From NCBI GenBank assembly GCA_017644005.1, contig JAEPMJ010000003.1, positions 310,001 to 374,000 on the forward strand: DNA of 64,000 bases, read 5' to 3'. Position numbers and translations under genes: made by a program. The notes beneath the pieces are model-generated. The model worked only from the letters and a program-made list of their open reading frames with translations, was not told the DNA's origin and did no database searches. Below, one piece after another: positions 29,556 through 40,568 of this stretch. How positions within the stretch are numbered: the first letter of the stretch is position 1; the number at the start of each line of letters is the position of its first letter. The stretch is from Rhizobiaceae bacterium (GTDB taxonomy: Bacteria > Pseudomonadota > Alphaproteobacteria > Rhizobiales > Rhizobiaceae).

Positions 29556-30877
29556 CCGGCGTTCAGCCTTGCCACGACATTGGCGGCGGGCACGGTATCG
29601 CGCTCGCCGGTTGCCCGGTTCTTGATCTCGACCTCGCCGGCTGCAGCGCTGCGGGGGCCGACGATCACCTGCCACGGCAGGCCGATCAGATCGGCGGTGG
29701 CAAATTTGCCACCGGCGCGCTGGTCGGTGTCGTCGTAGAGCACGTCCATGCCCGCTGTCTGAAGCGTGGCTTCCACCTCGCCCGCAACACGGTCGCAATC
29801 CGCGTCGCCGGGTTTCATGTTGATGAGCGCCACGTCGAATGGCGCCACCGACGCCGGCCAGATGATGCCGTTGTCGTCGTGGCTCGCCTCGATGATCGCG
29901 GCCACAAGCCGGCTCGGACCAATGCCATAGGAGCCCATGGAAACGAAATGTTCCTTGCCGTCGGGGCCGGTCACGCTCGCCTTCATCGGCCTGGAGTATT
30001 TGTCGCCGAAGTGAAAGATGTGGCCAACCTCGATGCCGCGCGCGGCGAGCCTGTCGCTTTCGGCGACTTTCGACCAAGCTTCCTCGTCATGCATTTCATC
30101 CGTGGCCGCGTAAGGCGCGGTCCAGTCGCTGACGATCTGAGCAATCGCCGCGTCATCGCCGAAATTCACGTCCGCGCCCGGCACAGCGATATCCAGATAG
30201 TCGCGATGGCAGAAGACAGCGCTCTCGCCGGTATCGGCAAGGATGATGAACTCGTGGCTGAGGTCGCCGCCGATCGGGCCGGTCTCCGCACGCATCGGAA
30301 TGGCTTTCATGCCGACGCGTTCGAATGTACGCAGATAAGCCACGAACATGCGATTGTAGGCCGCCCTGGCGCCCTCATAGTCGAGGTCGAAGGAATAAGC
30401 GTCCTTCATCAGGAATTCTCGGCTGCGCATGACACCGAAGCGGGGACGAACCTCGTCGCGGAACTTCCACTGGATGTGGTAGAGGTTAAGCGGCAGATCG
30501 CGATACGACTTCACATAAGAGCGGAAGATATCCGTCACCATCTCCTCGTTGGTCGGACCGTAGAGCATGTCGCGCTCGTGGCGATCCGTGATGCGTAGCA
30601 TCTCCTTGCCGTAATCGTCGTAGCGATCGCTCTCGCGCCACAGGTCGGCAGACTGGATTGTCGGCATCAGGATTTCGTGCGCGCCGGAGCGGTCCTGTTC
30701 TTCACGTATGATGCGGCACACCTTGTCGAGGACCCGCTTTCCAAGCGGCAGCCAGGAGAACGAACCGGCCGCCTGCTGGCGGATCATGCCGGCGCGAAGC
30801 ATCAATCGATGCGAGACGATCTCGGCCTCACGCGGAGTTTCTTTCAGGATGGGAAGGAAGTAGCGCGACAGCCGCAT
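29552..30877 (-). CDS. proS: Prolyl-tRNA synthetase, short alphaproteobacterial type
   Basis: A 441-residue class II synthetase that charges tRNA-Pro. It has motif 1 around the [13 protein letters not shown] stretch, motif 2 [19 protein letters not shown] and motif 3 [13 protein letters not shown], then the anticodon-binding domain (FDVALINMK onward). The roughly 180-residue editing insertion between motifs 2 and 3 is missing, as is normal in this clade, so Ala-tRNA-Pro must be cleared elsewhere. It is the first gene of the coupled proS-lolC-lolD series. Confidence 0.97.
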   Translation of the reverse strand: MRLSRYFLPILKETPREAEIVSHRLMLRAGMIRQQAAGSFSWLPLGKRVLDKVCRIIREEQDRSGAHEILMPTIQSADLWRESDRYDDYGKEMLRITDRHERDMLYGPTNEEMVTDIFRSYVKSYRDLPLNLYHIQWKFRDEVRPRFGVMRSREFLMKDAYSFDLDYEGARAAYNRMFVAYLRTFERVGMKAIPMRAETGPIGGDLSHEFIILADTGESAVFCHRDYLDIAVPGADVNFGDDAAIAQIVSDWTAPYAATDEMHDEEAWSKVAESDRLAARGIEVGHIFHFGDKYSRPMKASVTGPDGKEHFVSMGSYGIGPSRLVAAIIEASHDDNGIIWPASVAPFDVALINMKPGDADCDRVAGEVEATLQTAGMDVLYDDTDQRAGGKFATADLIGLPWQVIVGPRSAAAGEVEIKNRATGERDTVPAANVVARLNAG

Positions 30878-31073
30878 CGAATGTCCATGTATGTGAAATT
30901 ATCCGGCACGAGAATCGCAGCCGGCGCGATCCAAGTGCATGCGCTTCATAGCTATTTCATGGCGGCATGGAAACCCGAAGCCTCGTAGGCACGAACTGCC
31001 CGATCGAGAAGCAGAGGCTGGAGAATAATTGTGCATTGCAGCACAGAAAGCTCACTGAGAAAGCAACATTTTT

Positions 31074-31102
31074 CGTGACTTTAGAAAGGCTGTTGGTCTA
31101 GT
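31074..31102 (+). promoter_or_regulatory. Promoter of the small RNA
   Basis: CGTGAC (31074-31079) and TCTAGT (31097-31102) are exactly 17 bases apart, fitting the alphaproteobacterial sigma-70 pattern CTTGAC-N17-CTATAT. No forward-strand coding gene follows; the only downstream signal is the terminator at 31231-31259, about 150 bases on. Confidence 0.6.
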
Positions 31103-31108
31103 GTTCCG

Positions 31109-31259
31109 CGCATAACGAGAGAGCGGAAATTCAATTCCGTTCCCATACGCGGTCAAAGTCTTGGGAGGATGCGATCCAGGCGCGACAACTCGCAGCCGCC
31201 GTGAACGGAGAAGGATCGGACGCGTTTAACTGCAAGGCTTTATGCCTTGCATTTTTTTT
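31109..31259 (+). ncRNA. Trans-acting small RNA, probable alpha-r9 (Smr9C-like) family
   Basis: An intergenic forward-strand transcript of about 150 nucleotides inferred from a promoter at 31074-31102 and an intrinsic terminator at 31231-31259. It crosses no convincing ORF. It contains an internal hairpin (AGCGGAA with TTCCGTT near 31131-31152). As I recall, the S. meliloti sRNA Smr9C (149 nt) lies between proS and the SMc01933 membrane-protein gene; here the same neighbours flank it (proS and the DUF1467 gene). Position, size and signals support the assignment; a covariance-model search would settle it. Targets are unknown. Confidence 0.65.
31231..31259 (+). terminator. Intrinsic terminator of the small RNA
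   Basis: TGCAAGGC (31231-31238) pairs perfectly with GCCTTGCA (31244-31251) over a 5-base loop, followed by eight T (31252-31259). It is the strongest terminator in the window and faces away from the adjacent reverse-strand genes. Confidence 0.92.
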
Positions 31260-31288
31260 GTGCAGATGAAAGTTCTGTCCGGCAGCGC

Positions 31289-31555
31289 TCAGCGCGCGGG
31301 CGCGATGCGCGGCAGGCTATCCAGCCCAAGATCGAATATGACGACCGCGACATAAAGCAGCGCAAAGATCAGAGCTGAAACGATGGTGGTTCTGAGCAGT
31401 GCGCGTGCGACATGCGGGCCGCGCGGGGCGCTTGGCACGGTTCCCAGCGTCACATCGTTGTCTTCTTCCTGTGTCCGTAAACCGAAGGGCAGCGCCACGA
31501 AGAGCACAACCCACCAGATAATGAAGTAGATAGCCGCTGCCGAAATCCAGCTCAT
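31289..31555 (-). CDS. DUF1467 family membrane protein
   Basis: An 88-residue protein with two membrane helices (YFIIWWVVLFVALPFGL at about 9-25 and a second at about 56-75) and the conserved loop RTQEEDNDVTLGTVPSAP between them, typical of DUF1467. Function is unknown. Its ATG overlaps the mce stop by four bases. In rhizobia this gene is usually found here between mce and proS. Confidence 0.9.
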   Translation of the reverse strand: MSWISAAAIYFIIWWVVLFVALPFGLRTQEEDNDVTLGTVPSAPRGPHVARALLRTTIVSALIFALLYVAVVIFDLGLDSLPRIAPAR

Positions 31556-31956
31556 GTCTGTTCGAGCTCCACCAGCGTGCCCTGGAAATCCTTCGGGTGC
31601 AGAAACAGAACCGGCTTACCATGCGCGCCGGTCTTCGGCTCACCGTCGCCCAGCACACGGGCGCCGCCGGCCTTGAGCTTGTCGCGCGCGGCGATGATAT
31701 CGTCTACCTCGTAGCAGATGTGGTGCATGCCGCCAGAACCGTTCCGCTCGAGAAAGGCGGCAATGGGCGACCCTTCGCCCAGCGGCTCAAGCAACTCGAC
31801 CTTGGTATTGGCGAGTTCCACGAAGACCACCGTCACACCATGTTCGGGCAAAGCCTGCGGGGCCGATACCTTTGCGCCAAGCTGGTTACGGTACGAGGCA
31901 GCAGCCGCGTCCAGATCCGGCACGGCAATGGCAACGTGGTTCAGGCGTCCAAGCAT
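31552..31956 (-). CDS. mce: Methylmalonyl-CoA epimerase
   Basis: A 134-residue VOC-superfamily enzyme that interconverts (S)- and (R)-methylmalonyl-CoA in propionyl-CoA catabolism. Metal-binding positions are recognisable: His in LNHVAIAVPDL near the start, His in GGMHHICYEVDD (about residue 78) and Glu in GTLVELEQ at the C-terminus. ATG 31956 has GGAG six bases upstream. No mutase gene is nearby; the pairing with rnj and DUF1467 is positional only. Confidence 0.93.
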   Translation of the reverse strand: MLGRLNHVAIAVPDLDAAAASYRNQLGAKVSAPQALPEHGVTVVFVELANTKVELLEPLGEGSPIAAFLERNGSGGMHHICYEVDDIIAARDKLKAGGARVLGDGEPKTGAHGKPVLFLHPKDFQGTLVELEQT

Positions 31957-32035
31957 TGTGGCTCCGGTGAGCAGTATGGCGAATGATCGATCATATTGGT
32001 CGGGAAAAGGCCAGCATGCCGCCTCCCTCCCCCAT

Positions 32036-33709
32036 TCAGCGCGTTACGAAGACAGTTGCAATCGGCTTCTTGCCCCAGGCGTCATCTGACGCATTGCGCA
32101 CCGCGCGGCGAACCGCTTCGGCCACCAGATCGAGGTCCTTGCGCCGAGCACGCGGGATGCTGTTCACCGCGCTTTCCGCCGCTTCGATCATGATGTCCTC
32201 GAGGTCGACGCCCGCCTCGTCAGCCTTCGCAACCCCGATCGCGACGAGATCAGGCTCGTCGGCAAGCTCGTAGCGGTCGTCGAGTATCACATTCACCGCA
32301 ACGTGGCCCGCGTAGGAGAGCTTGCGCCGCTCACGCACGCCCATCGCTTCCTCGGAACCGATGAGATCGCCATCCTTGTAAATACGGCCGAATGGCACCT
32401 GGTCGATGATTTCGGGCGCGCCCGGCGCCAGCCGCAGCATGTCACCATTGCGCACCTGCGCGACATTGGGGACACCGCTGTTCGCCGCCAGCGAACCCTG
32501 TGCAACCAGGTGAGCCGCCTCGCCATGCACCGGGACAACGATATCCGGTCGCGTCCACTCATACATGCGCTTGAGTTCATTTCGGCGCGGATGGCCGGAT
32601 ACGTGCACCAGGGCGTCGTCATCCTCGATGACCCGGATGCCCATCTCGATCAGTCCGTTCTTGACCGCGAGGATCGCCTTTTCGTTTCCGGGGATGACGC
32701 GCGATGAATAGATCACCGTGTCGCCTGCCGTGAGCGCCAGATTGCGCATCTCCTCGCGCGCGAGCTTGGCAAGGGCGGCGCGCGACTCGCCCTGGCTACC
32801 GGTACAGATGATCGCGATTTCATCGCGGGCGATGTAACCGTAATCCTCCTCCGACACGAATGGCGGCAGGCCATCGAGGTAACCGAGTTCACCGGCAACA
32901 TCGATGACACGCTTCATCGAACGGCCAAGCACCAGCACCTTGCGGCCGGCATCGCGCGCTGCTTCTGCGATCGAACGAATGCGACCGACATTGGATGAGA
33001 AAGTAGTGATCGCAACGCGACCCTCGGCTTCCTCGATCAGCTTGCGCAAGGAGCGGCCGACTGCTTCCTCCGAGGGCGATTCACCGTCGCGCATGGCGTT
33101 GGTGGAGTCGCACATTAGCGCAAGCACGCCCGCGTCACCCAACTGCCTGAAACGATGCTCGTCGATGAGCGGGCCAATCTCGGGCTCCGGATCAATCTTC
33201 CAATCGCCGGTATGGATCATTGTGCCGAGCGGCGAGGTGATTGCCAGCGATACAGGTTCGGGGATCGAATGCGTGACAGCAACGGCCTCGATCTTGAACG
33301 GGCCGACCTGGAAGGTCTCACCCTCGCGATAGATGTTCACTGGAATTTCCGGTGCGCCGCGCTCGCTCTGGCGCTTGGCTTCAAGCAGCCCCGCCGTAAA
33401 GGGGGTCATCCAGGTTTCGACCTTCAGGCGCGGCCAAAGGGTGAGCAGAGCGCCGTAATGGTCCTCGTGCGCGTGCGTGATGACGATCCCGCGAAGATTT
33501 TCAACCTCTTCCTCGATGAAGCGGATATCGGGCAACACTAGGTCAACGCCGGGCAAGGTGGCATCCGGGAAGGTCACACCGCAGTCGACAATGATCCACT
33601 CACGCCTGTTTGGCGGACCGAAGCCGTAAAGGGCGAAATTCATGCCGATTTCGCCAACTCCACCGAGTGGACAAAAGACCAGTTCTGCTTCTTTTTTCCT
33701 GCCTGCCAT
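32036..33709 (-). CDS. rnj: Ribonuclease J
   Basis: A 557-residue metallo-beta-lactamase/beta-CASP ribonuclease with 5'-3' exo- and endonuclease activity in rRNA maturation and mRNA decay. It has the metal site HAHEDHYGAL (about residues 79-88), HTGDWKIDPEP, the beta-CASP segment GSQGESRAAL and HVSGHPRRNEL. Rhizobia have RNase J alongside RNase E. ATG 33709 starts nine bases after the birA stop, so it is probably in the nuo-birA-rnj transcription unit. Confidence 0.96.
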   Translation of the reverse strand: MAGRKKEAELVFCPLGGVGEIGMNFALYGFGPPNRREWIIVDCGVTFPDATLPGVDLVLPDIRFIEEEVENLRGIVITHAHEDHYGALLTLWPRLKVETWMTPFTAGLLEAKRQSERGAPEIPVNIYREGETFQVGPFKIEAVAVTHSIPEPVSLAITSPLGTMIHTGDWKIDPEPEIGPLIDEHRFRQLGDAGVLALMCDSTNAMRDGESPSEEAVGRSLRKLIEEAEGRVAITTFSSNVGRIRSIAEAARDAGRKVLVLGRSMKRVIDVAGELGYLDGLPPFVSEEDYGYIARDEIAIICTGSQGESRAALAKLAREEMRNLALTAGDTVIYSSRVIPGNEKAILAVKNGLIEMGIRVIEDDDALVHVSGHPRRNELKRMYEWTRPDIVVPVHGEAAHLVAQGSLAANSGVPNVAQVRNGDMLRLAPGAPEIIDQVPFGRIYKDGDLIGSEEAMGVRERRKLSYAGHVAVNVILDDRYELADEPDLVAIGVAKADEAGVDLEDIMIEAAESAVNSIPRARRKDLDLVAEAVRRAVRNASDDAWGKKPIATVFVTR

Positions 33710-33718
33710 GATCCCGCT

Positions 33719-34558
33719 TTAATCTGCCGCGCCTGCCGATGCCACCGCGCCGAAATGAACGTCGCCCGCCGCAATGCGGTGGGTCCGCCCTGCCCGGTCG
33801 CGCACCACGAGCCGGCACTCATTGTCAATTGTCTCGAATGTGCCGCGAAGTATGTCGCCATGCAATCGCACTGCGACTTCGGAGCCCACACCTGCTGCCC
33901 TTTTGAGCCAGCGATCTCGGATCACCTGCAGTCCGCGGCCCGCATCCCAGGCGCGCATATTATCGACCCAGGCATCCGACAGGGCCAGAAAAAGCTCTGC
34001 CGCGGTGCTGCGTCCGCCCAGCCCCGAAATTGAGGTCGCCGGATATGGTGTATCAGAGGGGTGGCCCACCACATTGACACCAATGCCGATCGCGAGAGCG
34101 TAGCGGCCGTCGGACAGCCGGCCGGATTCCAGCAGGATACCAGCCATCTTGGCGCCTTTTGCCAACACGTCGTTGGGCCATTTCAGTTCGAAGCGCTGGC
34201 TGTGTGCGCCGCCGGTGCCGCCTGCGCCATCGATACCGATCGCCACGTCGGCCTCGGGAGCGACCGCGTCCAGCGCATCGCCCAAGGCCAGGCCGGCAAC
34301 AAAACCAAGCGTGGAAGACACGCTCAGATCGTCGATGCCGGTAAGAAGCAGCGTTGCGGCGAGATTGCCCTTGGGCGTCGCCCAGGCTCGACCGCGCCTG
34401 CCGCGGCCGCTCTCCTGGCAGTCGGAGACGAGCCAGAGCTTGCCTTGGTCGCCGTCTGCGGCGCGTTCCAGCGCCAGCGCATTGGTTGAGCCGACCGTTT
34501 CGAAAGCCTCCAGGCGGTAGCCCTCAGCTTCGGCGGTTGGCGCGAGCCTGAAATCCAT
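33719..34558 (-). CDS. birA: Biotin--[acetyl-CoA carboxylase] ligase
   Basis: A 279-residue biotin protein ligase that activates biotin to biotinyl-AMP and attaches it to BCCP. Motifs are GRGRRGRAWATPKGNLAATL (about residues 51-70) and KWPNDVLAKGAKMAGIL (about 130). There is no N-terminal helix-turn-helix domain, so it is an enzyme only, not a repressor. It starts three bases after the nuoN stop and is followed closely by rnj. Confidence 0.95.
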   Translation of the reverse strand: MDFRLAPTAEAEGYRLEAFETVGSTNALALERAADGDQGKLWLVSDCQESGRGRRGRAWATPKGNLAATLLLTGIDDLSVSSTLGFVAGLALGDALDAVAPEADVAIGIDGAGGTGGAHSQRFELKWPNDVLAKGAKMAGILLESGRLSDGRYALAIGIGVNVVGHPSDTPYPATSISGLGGRSTAAELFLALSDAWVDNMRAWDAGRGLQVIRDRWLKRAAGVGSEVAVRLHGDILRGTFETIDNECRLVVRDRAGRTHRIAAGDVHFGAVASAGAAD

Positions 34559-34561
34559 CAG

Positions 34562-35998
34562 CTAGAAATAGGTCGCCGCGGCTGCTTCGGCCATCCGCGC
34601 AATCGGCGCACCGATGAAGACGTAGAACAAGACGAAGGCACCGGATGCCGCCAGCACCAGGCGCAGTTCGCCCGCCATCGGCACAAAGCCGCCCACCGGC
34701 TCGTCGAACCACATGAGCTTGATGATGCGCAGGTAGTAAAACGCGCCCACAACCGAAGCCAGAACGCCGATGATGGCAAGCGCATAGAGGCCGGAGTCGA
34801 TGGCAGCCAGGAACACGTACCACTTTGCCCAGAAGCCGGCGAGCGGCGGGATGCCGGCCAGCGAGAACATCAGCACCGTCAGCACCGTCGCCATCACCGG
34901 GTTGGTGCTCGATAGCCCTGCCAGATCTTCGATATCCTCGACCATGCCTTCCTTGCGGCGCATGGCAAGGATGAAGGCAAAGGTGCCGAGCGTCATGATC
35001 ATGTAGATCAGCATGTAGATGACAACGCCGCGCACGCCTGCCTCGGAGTTGGCGGCAAGGCCCACCAGCGCAAAACCCATATGGCCGATCGACGAATAGG
35101 CCATCAGCCGCTTGATGTTACGCTGGCCGATGGCGGCAAATGCGCCGAGCAGCATCGAGGCAATCGCAACGAAGACGATGATCTGCTGCCAGTCGGCGGA
35201 GATTGGCTCGAACGCACCCATGACGACACGCACCAGCAGCGCCATCGCGGCCATTTTGGGCGCGGCTGCGAAGAAGGCCGTCACCGGCGTCGGCGCGCCC
35301 TCGTAAACATCGGGCGTCCACATATGGAACGGCACGGCCGAAATCTTGAAGGCAAGTCCGGCCAGTACGAAGACGAGGCCGAAGACCAGACCGAGTTGGC
35401 GCTCGCCGCCAGCGAGCTGACCCGCTATCGCGTCGAATCCGGTCGCTCCCGTGTAGCCGTAGACCAGCGAAACGCCGTAGAGCAGCATGCCCGACGACAG
35501 CGCGCCCAGAACGAAGTACTTCAGCCCGGCTTCCGTGGAGCGGACATTGTCACGGTTGATCGCGGCAACCACATAAAGCGACAGCGACTGCAGCTCGAGA
35601 CCGAGATACAGCGCGATCATGTCGTTGGCCGAAATCATCAGCATCATGCCCAGCGTCGCCAGCATGATGAGGATCGGGTACTCGAAACGGTCGAACTTTT
35701 CCTCGCGTGCGAACCCGACCGACATGGCAAGCGTGACCAGCGAGCCGATCAGCGTGACGATCTTCATGAACCGCGCGAAGGGATCGTTGACGAATGCACC
35801 GCCGAAGGCCTCGCCATCGACGGGGAAAAACAGCATCCATGCGCCGATCGCGGCAAGAAGCGCGACAGTGAGGCCGGTCACCGTGTTGTTGGCGCGCTCG
35901 CCGGAGAAAACGCCGATCATCAGCAGCGCCATGGCGCCGACGGCCAGGACGAGCTCCGGCGTTGCGAGTGTGAGGCTGGCGGAAAGTTCGGGCGTCAT
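34562..35998 (-). CDS. nuoN: NADH-quinone oxidoreductase subunit N
   Basis: A 478-residue antiporter-like membrane subunit of complex I with about 14 helices, one of the three proton-pumping modules (N, M, L). The central conserved stretch [20 protein letters not shown] (about residues 215-234) and the [19 protein letters not shown] motif with its lysine and histidine are intact. It is the last nuo gene; birA follows three bases later. Confidence 0.97.
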   Translation of the reverse strand: MTPELSASLTLATPELVLAVGAMALLMIGVFSGERANNTVTGLTVALLAAIGAWMLFFPVDGEAFGGAFVNDPFARFMKIVTLIGSLVTLAMSVGFAREEKFDRFEYPILIMLATLGMMLMISANDMIALYLGLELQSLSLYVVAAINRDNVRSTEAGLKYFVLGALSSGMLLYGVSLVYGYTGATGFDAIAGQLAGGERQLGLVFGLVFVLAGLAFKISAVPFHMWTPDVYEGAPTPVTAFFAAAPKMAAMALLVRVVMGAFEPISADWQQIIVFVAIASMLLGAFAAIGQRNIKRLMAYSSIGHMGFALVGLAANSEAGVRGVVIYMLIYMIMTLGTFAFILAMRRKEGMVEDIEDLAGLSSTNPVMATVLTVLMFSLAGIPPLAGFWAKWYVFLAAIDSGLYALAIIGVLASVVGAFYYLRIIKLMWFDEPVGGFVPMAGELRLVLAASGAFVLFYVFIGAPIARMAEAAAATYF

Positions 35999-36015
35999 AA
36001 CCGTTGTGAGCCTTC

Positions 36016-37527
36016 CTAATGGCCGGCTGGCGCCGCCGCATCAGCGACGTCGAGCGACAATGTGAGACTGTTGACCAGCGCGTCCACGGAAGCCGCGGTC
36101 GCATCGAGGATGGGCGCGGGATAAACGCCGAAGAAGATGACCAGAACGACCAGCGGGTAGATCACCGCGCGCTCGCGCGGGTTGAGGTCGAGAAGGTTCT
36201 TCAGACTGTCCTTGGTGAGCGCGCCGAATACCACGCGCCGATAAAGCCAGAGCGCATAGGCGGCAGACAATATGACGCCGGTGGTTGCGAACAGCGCCAC
36301 CCAGGTGTTGACCTTGAACACCGCCAGCAGCGTCAGGAACTCACCGACGAAGCCACTCGTGCCCGGCAATCCGACATTGGCCATCGTGAAGATCAGGAAC
36401 ACGACGGCGTATTTCGGCATGTTGTTGACCAGGCCGCCATAGGCCGCGATCTCGCGGGTGTGCATGCGGTCGTAGATAACCCCGACGCACAGGAACAATG
36501 CACCCGACACCAGGCCGTGCGACAGCATCTGATAGATGCCGCCCTGAATGCCCTCGATGTTCATCGCGAAGATGCCCATCGTCACGTAGCCCATATGGGC
36601 GACAGAGGAATAGGCGATCAGTTTCTTGATGTCTTCCTGCATCAGCGCCACCAGCGAGGTGTAGATGATGGCGATAATGGAAAGCGCGAACACCAGCGGC
36701 TGGAAATAGAGCGAAGCGTCCGGGAACATCGGCAGCGAGAAGCGCAGGAAGCCGTAACCACCCATCTTCAGCAGGATGCCGGCCAGGATGACCGAGCCCG
36801 CCGTCGGCGCCTCGACATGCGCGTCCGGCAGCCAGGTGTGGACCGGCCACATCGGCATCTTCACCGCAAACGAGGCGAAGAAGGCCAGCCATAGCCATTG
36901 CTGCATGCCCGCCGGGAAGTCGTGCCCCAGAAGGGTCGGGATATCCATCGTTCCGGCCTGCCAGTACATCGCCATGATGGCGAGCAGCATCAGGACGGAG
37001 CCGAGCAGCGTGTAGAGGAAGAACTTGAAGCTGGCATAGATGCGCCGCTTGCCGCCCCAGACACCGATGATGAGGAACATCGGGATCAGCCCGGCTTCGA
37101 AGAAGACGTAGAACAGGACCAGATCGAGCGCGCAGAACACACCGATCATCAGCGTTTCGAGGATCAGAAACGCGATCATGTATTCCTTGACGCGCTTCTC
37201 CACCGATTCCCACGAGGCCAGGATGCAGAGCGGCATCAGGAAGGTCGTCAGAATGACGAACAGCATGGAAATGCCGTCGACGCCCATATGGTAGGAGATA
37301 CCGCTGTCGAGCCATTCCACCCGTTCCACAAACTGGAAACCGGGGTCGGAATTGTCGAAACCGATCCAGATGAAGAGCGACAGAACGAAGGTGAAGGCGG
37401 TCGTCAGCAGCGCGACGTTGCGAATGTTGCGACGCGCCGACCTGCCGTCGTCCCTGATCAGAAGGATCAGGAACGCACCGACCAGCGGCAGAAAGGTGAC
37501 GGTGGAAAGGAAGGGCCAGCCGGACAT
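36016..37527 (-). CDS. nuoM: NADH-quinone oxidoreductase subunit M
   Basis: A 503-residue antiporter-like subunit of complex I. Signature regions are [18 protein letters not shown] (about residue 143), [20 protein letters not shown] (about 222) and [20 protein letters not shown]. The buried Glu and Lys residues that form the proton path are in these segments. The ATG shares its A with the nuoL stop (TAATG), so the two are coupled. Confidence 0.98.
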   Translation of the reverse strand: MSGWPFLSTVTFLPLVGAFLILLIRDDGRSARRNIRNVALLTTAFTFVLSLFIWIGFDNSDPGFQFVERVEWLDSGISYHMGVDGISMLFVILTTFLMPLCILASWESVEKRVKEYMIAFLILETLMIGVFCALDLVLFYVFFEAGLIPMFLIIGVWGGKRRIYASFKFFLYTLLGSVLMLLAIMAMYWQAGTMDIPTLLGHDFPAGMQQWLWLAFFASFAVKMPMWPVHTWLPDAHVEAPTAGSVILAGILLKMGGYGFLRFSLPMFPDASLYFQPLVFALSIIAIIYTSLVALMQEDIKKLIAYSSVAHMGYVTMGIFAMNIEGIQGGIYQMLSHGLVSGALFLCVGVIYDRMHTREIAAYGGLVNNMPKYAVVFLIFTMANVGLPGTSGFVGEFLTLLAVFKVNTWVALFATTGVILSAAYALWLYRRVVFGALTKDSLKNLLDLNPRERAVIYPLVVLVIFFGVYPAPILDATAASVDALVNSLTLSLDVADAAAPAGH

Positions 37528-39512
37528 TAGTTGGCGCCTCCAAGCATCATCCAGGTCACGAGGGCAGCCACGCCGATCAGCATGGCGAATGCGTAATGAT
37601 AAAGGTAACCGCTCTGCAGCTTCACGACGCGCTGGGTGACGTCGATCACACGCGCCGACACGCCGTCAGGCCCGAAGCCGTCGATCAGCCAGCCATCGCC
37701 CTTCTTCCACAGGAAGTGGCCGAGGCGTTTCGCGGGCCGCACGAACAGGAAGTCATAGAGCTCGTCGAAATACCACTTGTTGAGCAGGAAGAGGTAGAGG
37801 CCGCGATGACGCTCTGCCAGCGCCCTGGGGGTGTTCGGCGAACGGATGTAGAAATGCCAGGCAGTGAAGAAGCCGAGCAGCATCGCCACGAGTGGCGACA
37901 GCTTCACCCACATCGGTACTTCATGGAACTCGTGCAGGATATGATTGTCGGGCAACGTGAACAGCGCGCCTTTCCAGAAGTGGTCGTATTCGTGGCCGAT
38001 GAACCAGTCGTGGAACAGGAAACCGGCGGCCAGCGCACCAACGGCAAGCACGAACAGCGGCACCAGCATCACCGGCGGCGATTCATGCACGTGGTGCATT
38101 ACATCCGCGGTGGCACGCGGCTTGCCGTGGAATGTCAGGAAGATCAGTCGCCAGGAGTAGAAACTGGTGAAGACCGCAGCGATCACCAGCGCGACAAAGG
38201 CGAAGCCCGCCAGCGCATTGTGGCCCACAAACGCACCCTCGATGATCGCGTCCTTGGAGAAGAAACCCGCGGTGCCGATCACGGTTGCGGGTATACCCAC
38301 ACCCGTCAACGCAATCGTGCCTATGACCATCATCCAGTACGTCGTCGGGATGAGCTTTCGCAGACCGCCCATCTTGCGCATATCCTGCTCGTCCGACACG
38401 GCGTGGATGACAGAGCCGGAGCCGAGGAACAGCAGCGCCTTGAAGAAGGCATGCGTAAACAGATGGAAGATCGCGGCGGAATAGAAACCGAGGCCGATCG
38501 CCACAAACATGTAACCCAGCTGCGAGCAGGTCGAATAGGCGATCACCCGCTTGATGTCGTTTTGAACCAGGCCAACGGTGGCGGCGAAAAACGCTGTCAG
38601 CGCGCCGATGAAGGTCACCACCAGCAGCGCCACATGCGCCAGCTCGAACAGCGGCGAAAGGCGCGCCAGCATGAACACGCCCGCGGTCACCATGGTGGCT
38701 GCGTGAATCAGCGCTGAGACCGGTGTCGGGCCTTCCATCGCGTCCGGCAGCCAGGTGTGCAGTGGAACCTGCGCAGACTTGCCCATTGCGCCCATGAAGA
38801 GCAGCAGGCACACGATGTTAAGGGCGGTATGCGGGTCGAGTGCATAGCCGAGGAAGTTCAGGGCGACATCGCCATGATCGGCACCCTCGACCGGCAGGAA
38901 TGTCGCCGCATTGGCGAACACCGTATCGAGGTTGATCGAGCCGAACAGCACGAAGACACCGAAAATGCCGAGCGCGAAACCGAAGTCGCCGACGCGGTTG
39001 ACAACGAAAGCCTTGATCGCCGCTGCGTTGGCAGACGGCTTTTTGTACCAGAAGCCGATCAGCAGATAGGAGGCGAGACCGACACCCTCCCAGCCGAAGA
39101 ACATCTGGACGAGGTTGTTCGACGTCACCAGCATCAGCATGGCGAAAGTGAACAGCGACAGATAGGCGAAGAAACGCGGCCGGTGCGGATCGTGGTGCAT
39201 GTAGCCGATGGAATAGACGTGGACCAGCGCCGAAACGGTGTTGACGACAACGAGCATGACCACGGTCAGCGTGTCGACCCTGAGCGACCAGTCGGACTGG
39301 AGCGCACCGGATTCGATGAAGCGCAGCACCGGAACGGTGAAGGCATCGCCGTCGCCAAGTGCGACTGTGAAAAAGGCAATCCAGGACAGCACCGCCGAGA
39401 CGATCAGCAGCCCGGTGGTGACATATTCGGACGCCTTGGCGCCGATCGAACGGCCGAAAAGCCCGGCGATCAGGAAGCCGACTAGCGGCAGGAAGACGAT
39501 GGCTTGATACAT
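37527..39512 (-). CDS. nuoL: NADH-quinone oxidoreductase subunit L
   Basis: A 661-residue largest membrane subunit of complex I, with the antiporter-like core followed by the long lateral helix and a terminal helix ([17 protein letters not shown]). Core motifs include [39 protein letters not shown] and [20 protein letters not shown]. It is complete and in the standard order K-L-M, with short gaps. Confidence 0.98.
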   Translation of the reverse strand: MYQAIVFLPLVGFLIAGLFGRSIGAKASEYVTTGLLIVSAVLSWIAFFTVALGDGDAFTVPVLRFIESGALQSDWSLRVDTLTVVMLVVVNTVSALVHVYSIGYMHHDPHRPRFFAYLSLFTFAMLMLVTSNNLVQMFFGWEGVGLASYLLIGFWYKKPSANAAAIKAFVVNRVGDFGFALGIFGVFVLFGSINLDTVFANAATFLPVEGADHGDVALNFLGYALDPHTALNIVCLLLFMGAMGKSAQVPLHTWLPDAMEGPTPVSALIHAATMVTAGVFMLARLSPLFELAHVALLVVTFIGALTAFFAATVGLVQNDIKRVIAYSTCSQLGYMFVAIGLGFYSAAIFHLFTHAFFKALLFLGSGSVIHAVSDEQDMRKMGGLRKLIPTTYWMMVIGTIALTGVGIPATVIGTAGFFSKDAIIEGAFVGHNALAGFAFVALVIAAVFTSFYSWRLIFLTFHGKPRATADVMHHVHESPPVMLVPLFVLAVGALAAGFLFHDWFIGHEYDHFWKGALFTLPDNHILHEFHEVPMWVKLSPLVAMLLGFFTAWHFYIRSPNTPRALAERHRGLYLFLLNKWYFDELYDFLFVRPAKRLGHFLWKKGDGWLIDGFGPDGVSARVIDVTQRVVKLQSGYLYHYAFAMLIGVAALVTWMMLGGAN

Positions 39513-39525
39513 GAGGTCCGCCCGC

Positions 39526-39834
39526 TCAGCCCTTCATCATGTTGACGTCTTCGACCGCGATCGAGCCGCGGTTGCGGAAGAACACGACCAGAATGGCCAG
39601 GCCGATTGCTGCTTCGGCCGCCGCAACAGTGAGCACGAACAGCGCGAAGACCTGCCCCACCAGGTCGCCCAGCACGGCCGAGAAGGCCACGAAGTTGATA
39701 TTCACCGCGAGCAGGATGAGCTCGATCGACATCAGGATGACGATGACGTTTTTCCGGTTGAGAAAGATGCCGAACACGCCGAGCGTGAACAGCACGGCTG
39801 ACAGTGTGAGATAGTGGCCGATGCCGACTTCCAT
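39526..39834 (-). CDS. nuoK: NADH-quinone oxidoreductase subunit K
   Basis: A 102-residue three-helix subunit of complex I (MrpC homologue) with conserved glutamates in [17 protein letters not shown] and in the third helix ([12 protein letters not shown]). An ATG at 39840 overlaps the nuoJ stop, but ATG 39834 has AAGGGG at eight-base spacing and gives the usual family start [12 protein letters not shown] prefer it. Confidence 0.96.
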   Translation of the reverse strand: MEVGIGHYLTLSAVLFTLGVFGIFLNRKNVIVILMSIELILLAVNINFVAFSAVLGDLVGQVFALFVLTVAAAEAAIGLAILVVFFRNRGSIAVEDVNMMKG

Positions 39835-39836
39835 CG

Positions 39837-40457
39837 TCATATCCCCTTGTCCGATTCGACCTTGCGGATCTCGATCGCGGTGGCCGGCGTGCGCGCCACC
39901 TGCGCCGGGATCGACTGGCGCTTGACGCCTTCCTTGTGGCGCAGCGTCAACACGATGGCGCCGATCATGGCGACCAGCAGCACCAGGCCCGCGATCTGGA
40001 AGAAGTAGATGTATTCCGTATAGAGAATGTCGCCGAGCGCCGCCGTGTTGTGCCGGTCAGTCAGATCCGGCGTCGGCTGCGCGATAACGGTGCCGAGCTC
40101 GGGCGAGAACACATAGCCGCCGGCAACGATAATCAGCTCCGCGGCAAGCACAATGCCGACCAGCGCTCCGATCGGCGCATAGTGCAGCGCGCCGCTTTTC
40201 AGCTCGGCGAAATCGACATCGAGCATCATAACGACGAACAGGAACAGCACCGCGACCGCGCCGACATAAACGACGAGCATGATCATCGCCAGGAACTCGG
40301 CGCCCGTCAGCAGGAACAGCGCTGCCGCGTTGAAGAAGGTCAGGATGAGATAAAGCACCGAATGCACGGGATTGCGCGCGGCAATCACCATGAAAGCCGA
40401 CGCCACCGCCACAAAGGCGAACAGGTAGAAGAAGATCGCTTCCAGTCCTGTCAGCAT
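39837..40457 (-). CDS. nuoJ: NADH-quinone oxidoreductase subunit J
   Basis: A 206-residue membrane subunit with five helices in the core and an extended polar C-terminus. The conserved [23 protein letters not shown]-type region is visible here (about residues 55-80, split as [18 protein letters not shown]). GGAG lies upstream of ATG 40457. The 110 bases between nuoI and nuoJ hold only the ribosome binding site and no ORF. Confidence 0.96.
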   Translation of the reverse strand: MLTGLEAIFFYLFAFVAVASAFMVIAARNPVHSVLYLILTFFNAAALFLLTGAEFLAMIMLVVYVGAVAVLFLFVVMMLDVDFAELKSGALHYAPIGALVGIVLAAELIIVAGGYVFSPELGTVIAQPTPDLTDRHNTAALGDILYTEYIYFFQIAGLVLLVAMIGAIVLTLRHKEGVKRQSIPAQVARTPATAIEIRKVESDKGI

Positions 40458-40568
40458 GGGTACCCCGTTCTCCTTGAAGAGCTTTCCGCCCCTCCGGCTC
40501 CCTGAAGCCGCGTGTCTCTTAGACGAGCGCTTTTTGCCCGTCCACTTTCAATTCGCCCCGTCCCCGCC

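Noticed and set aside
37596-38717. A 373-codon forward frame opposite nuoL
   Set aside because: A shadow frame with His/Arg/Glu-rich composition; nuoL on the other strand is complete.
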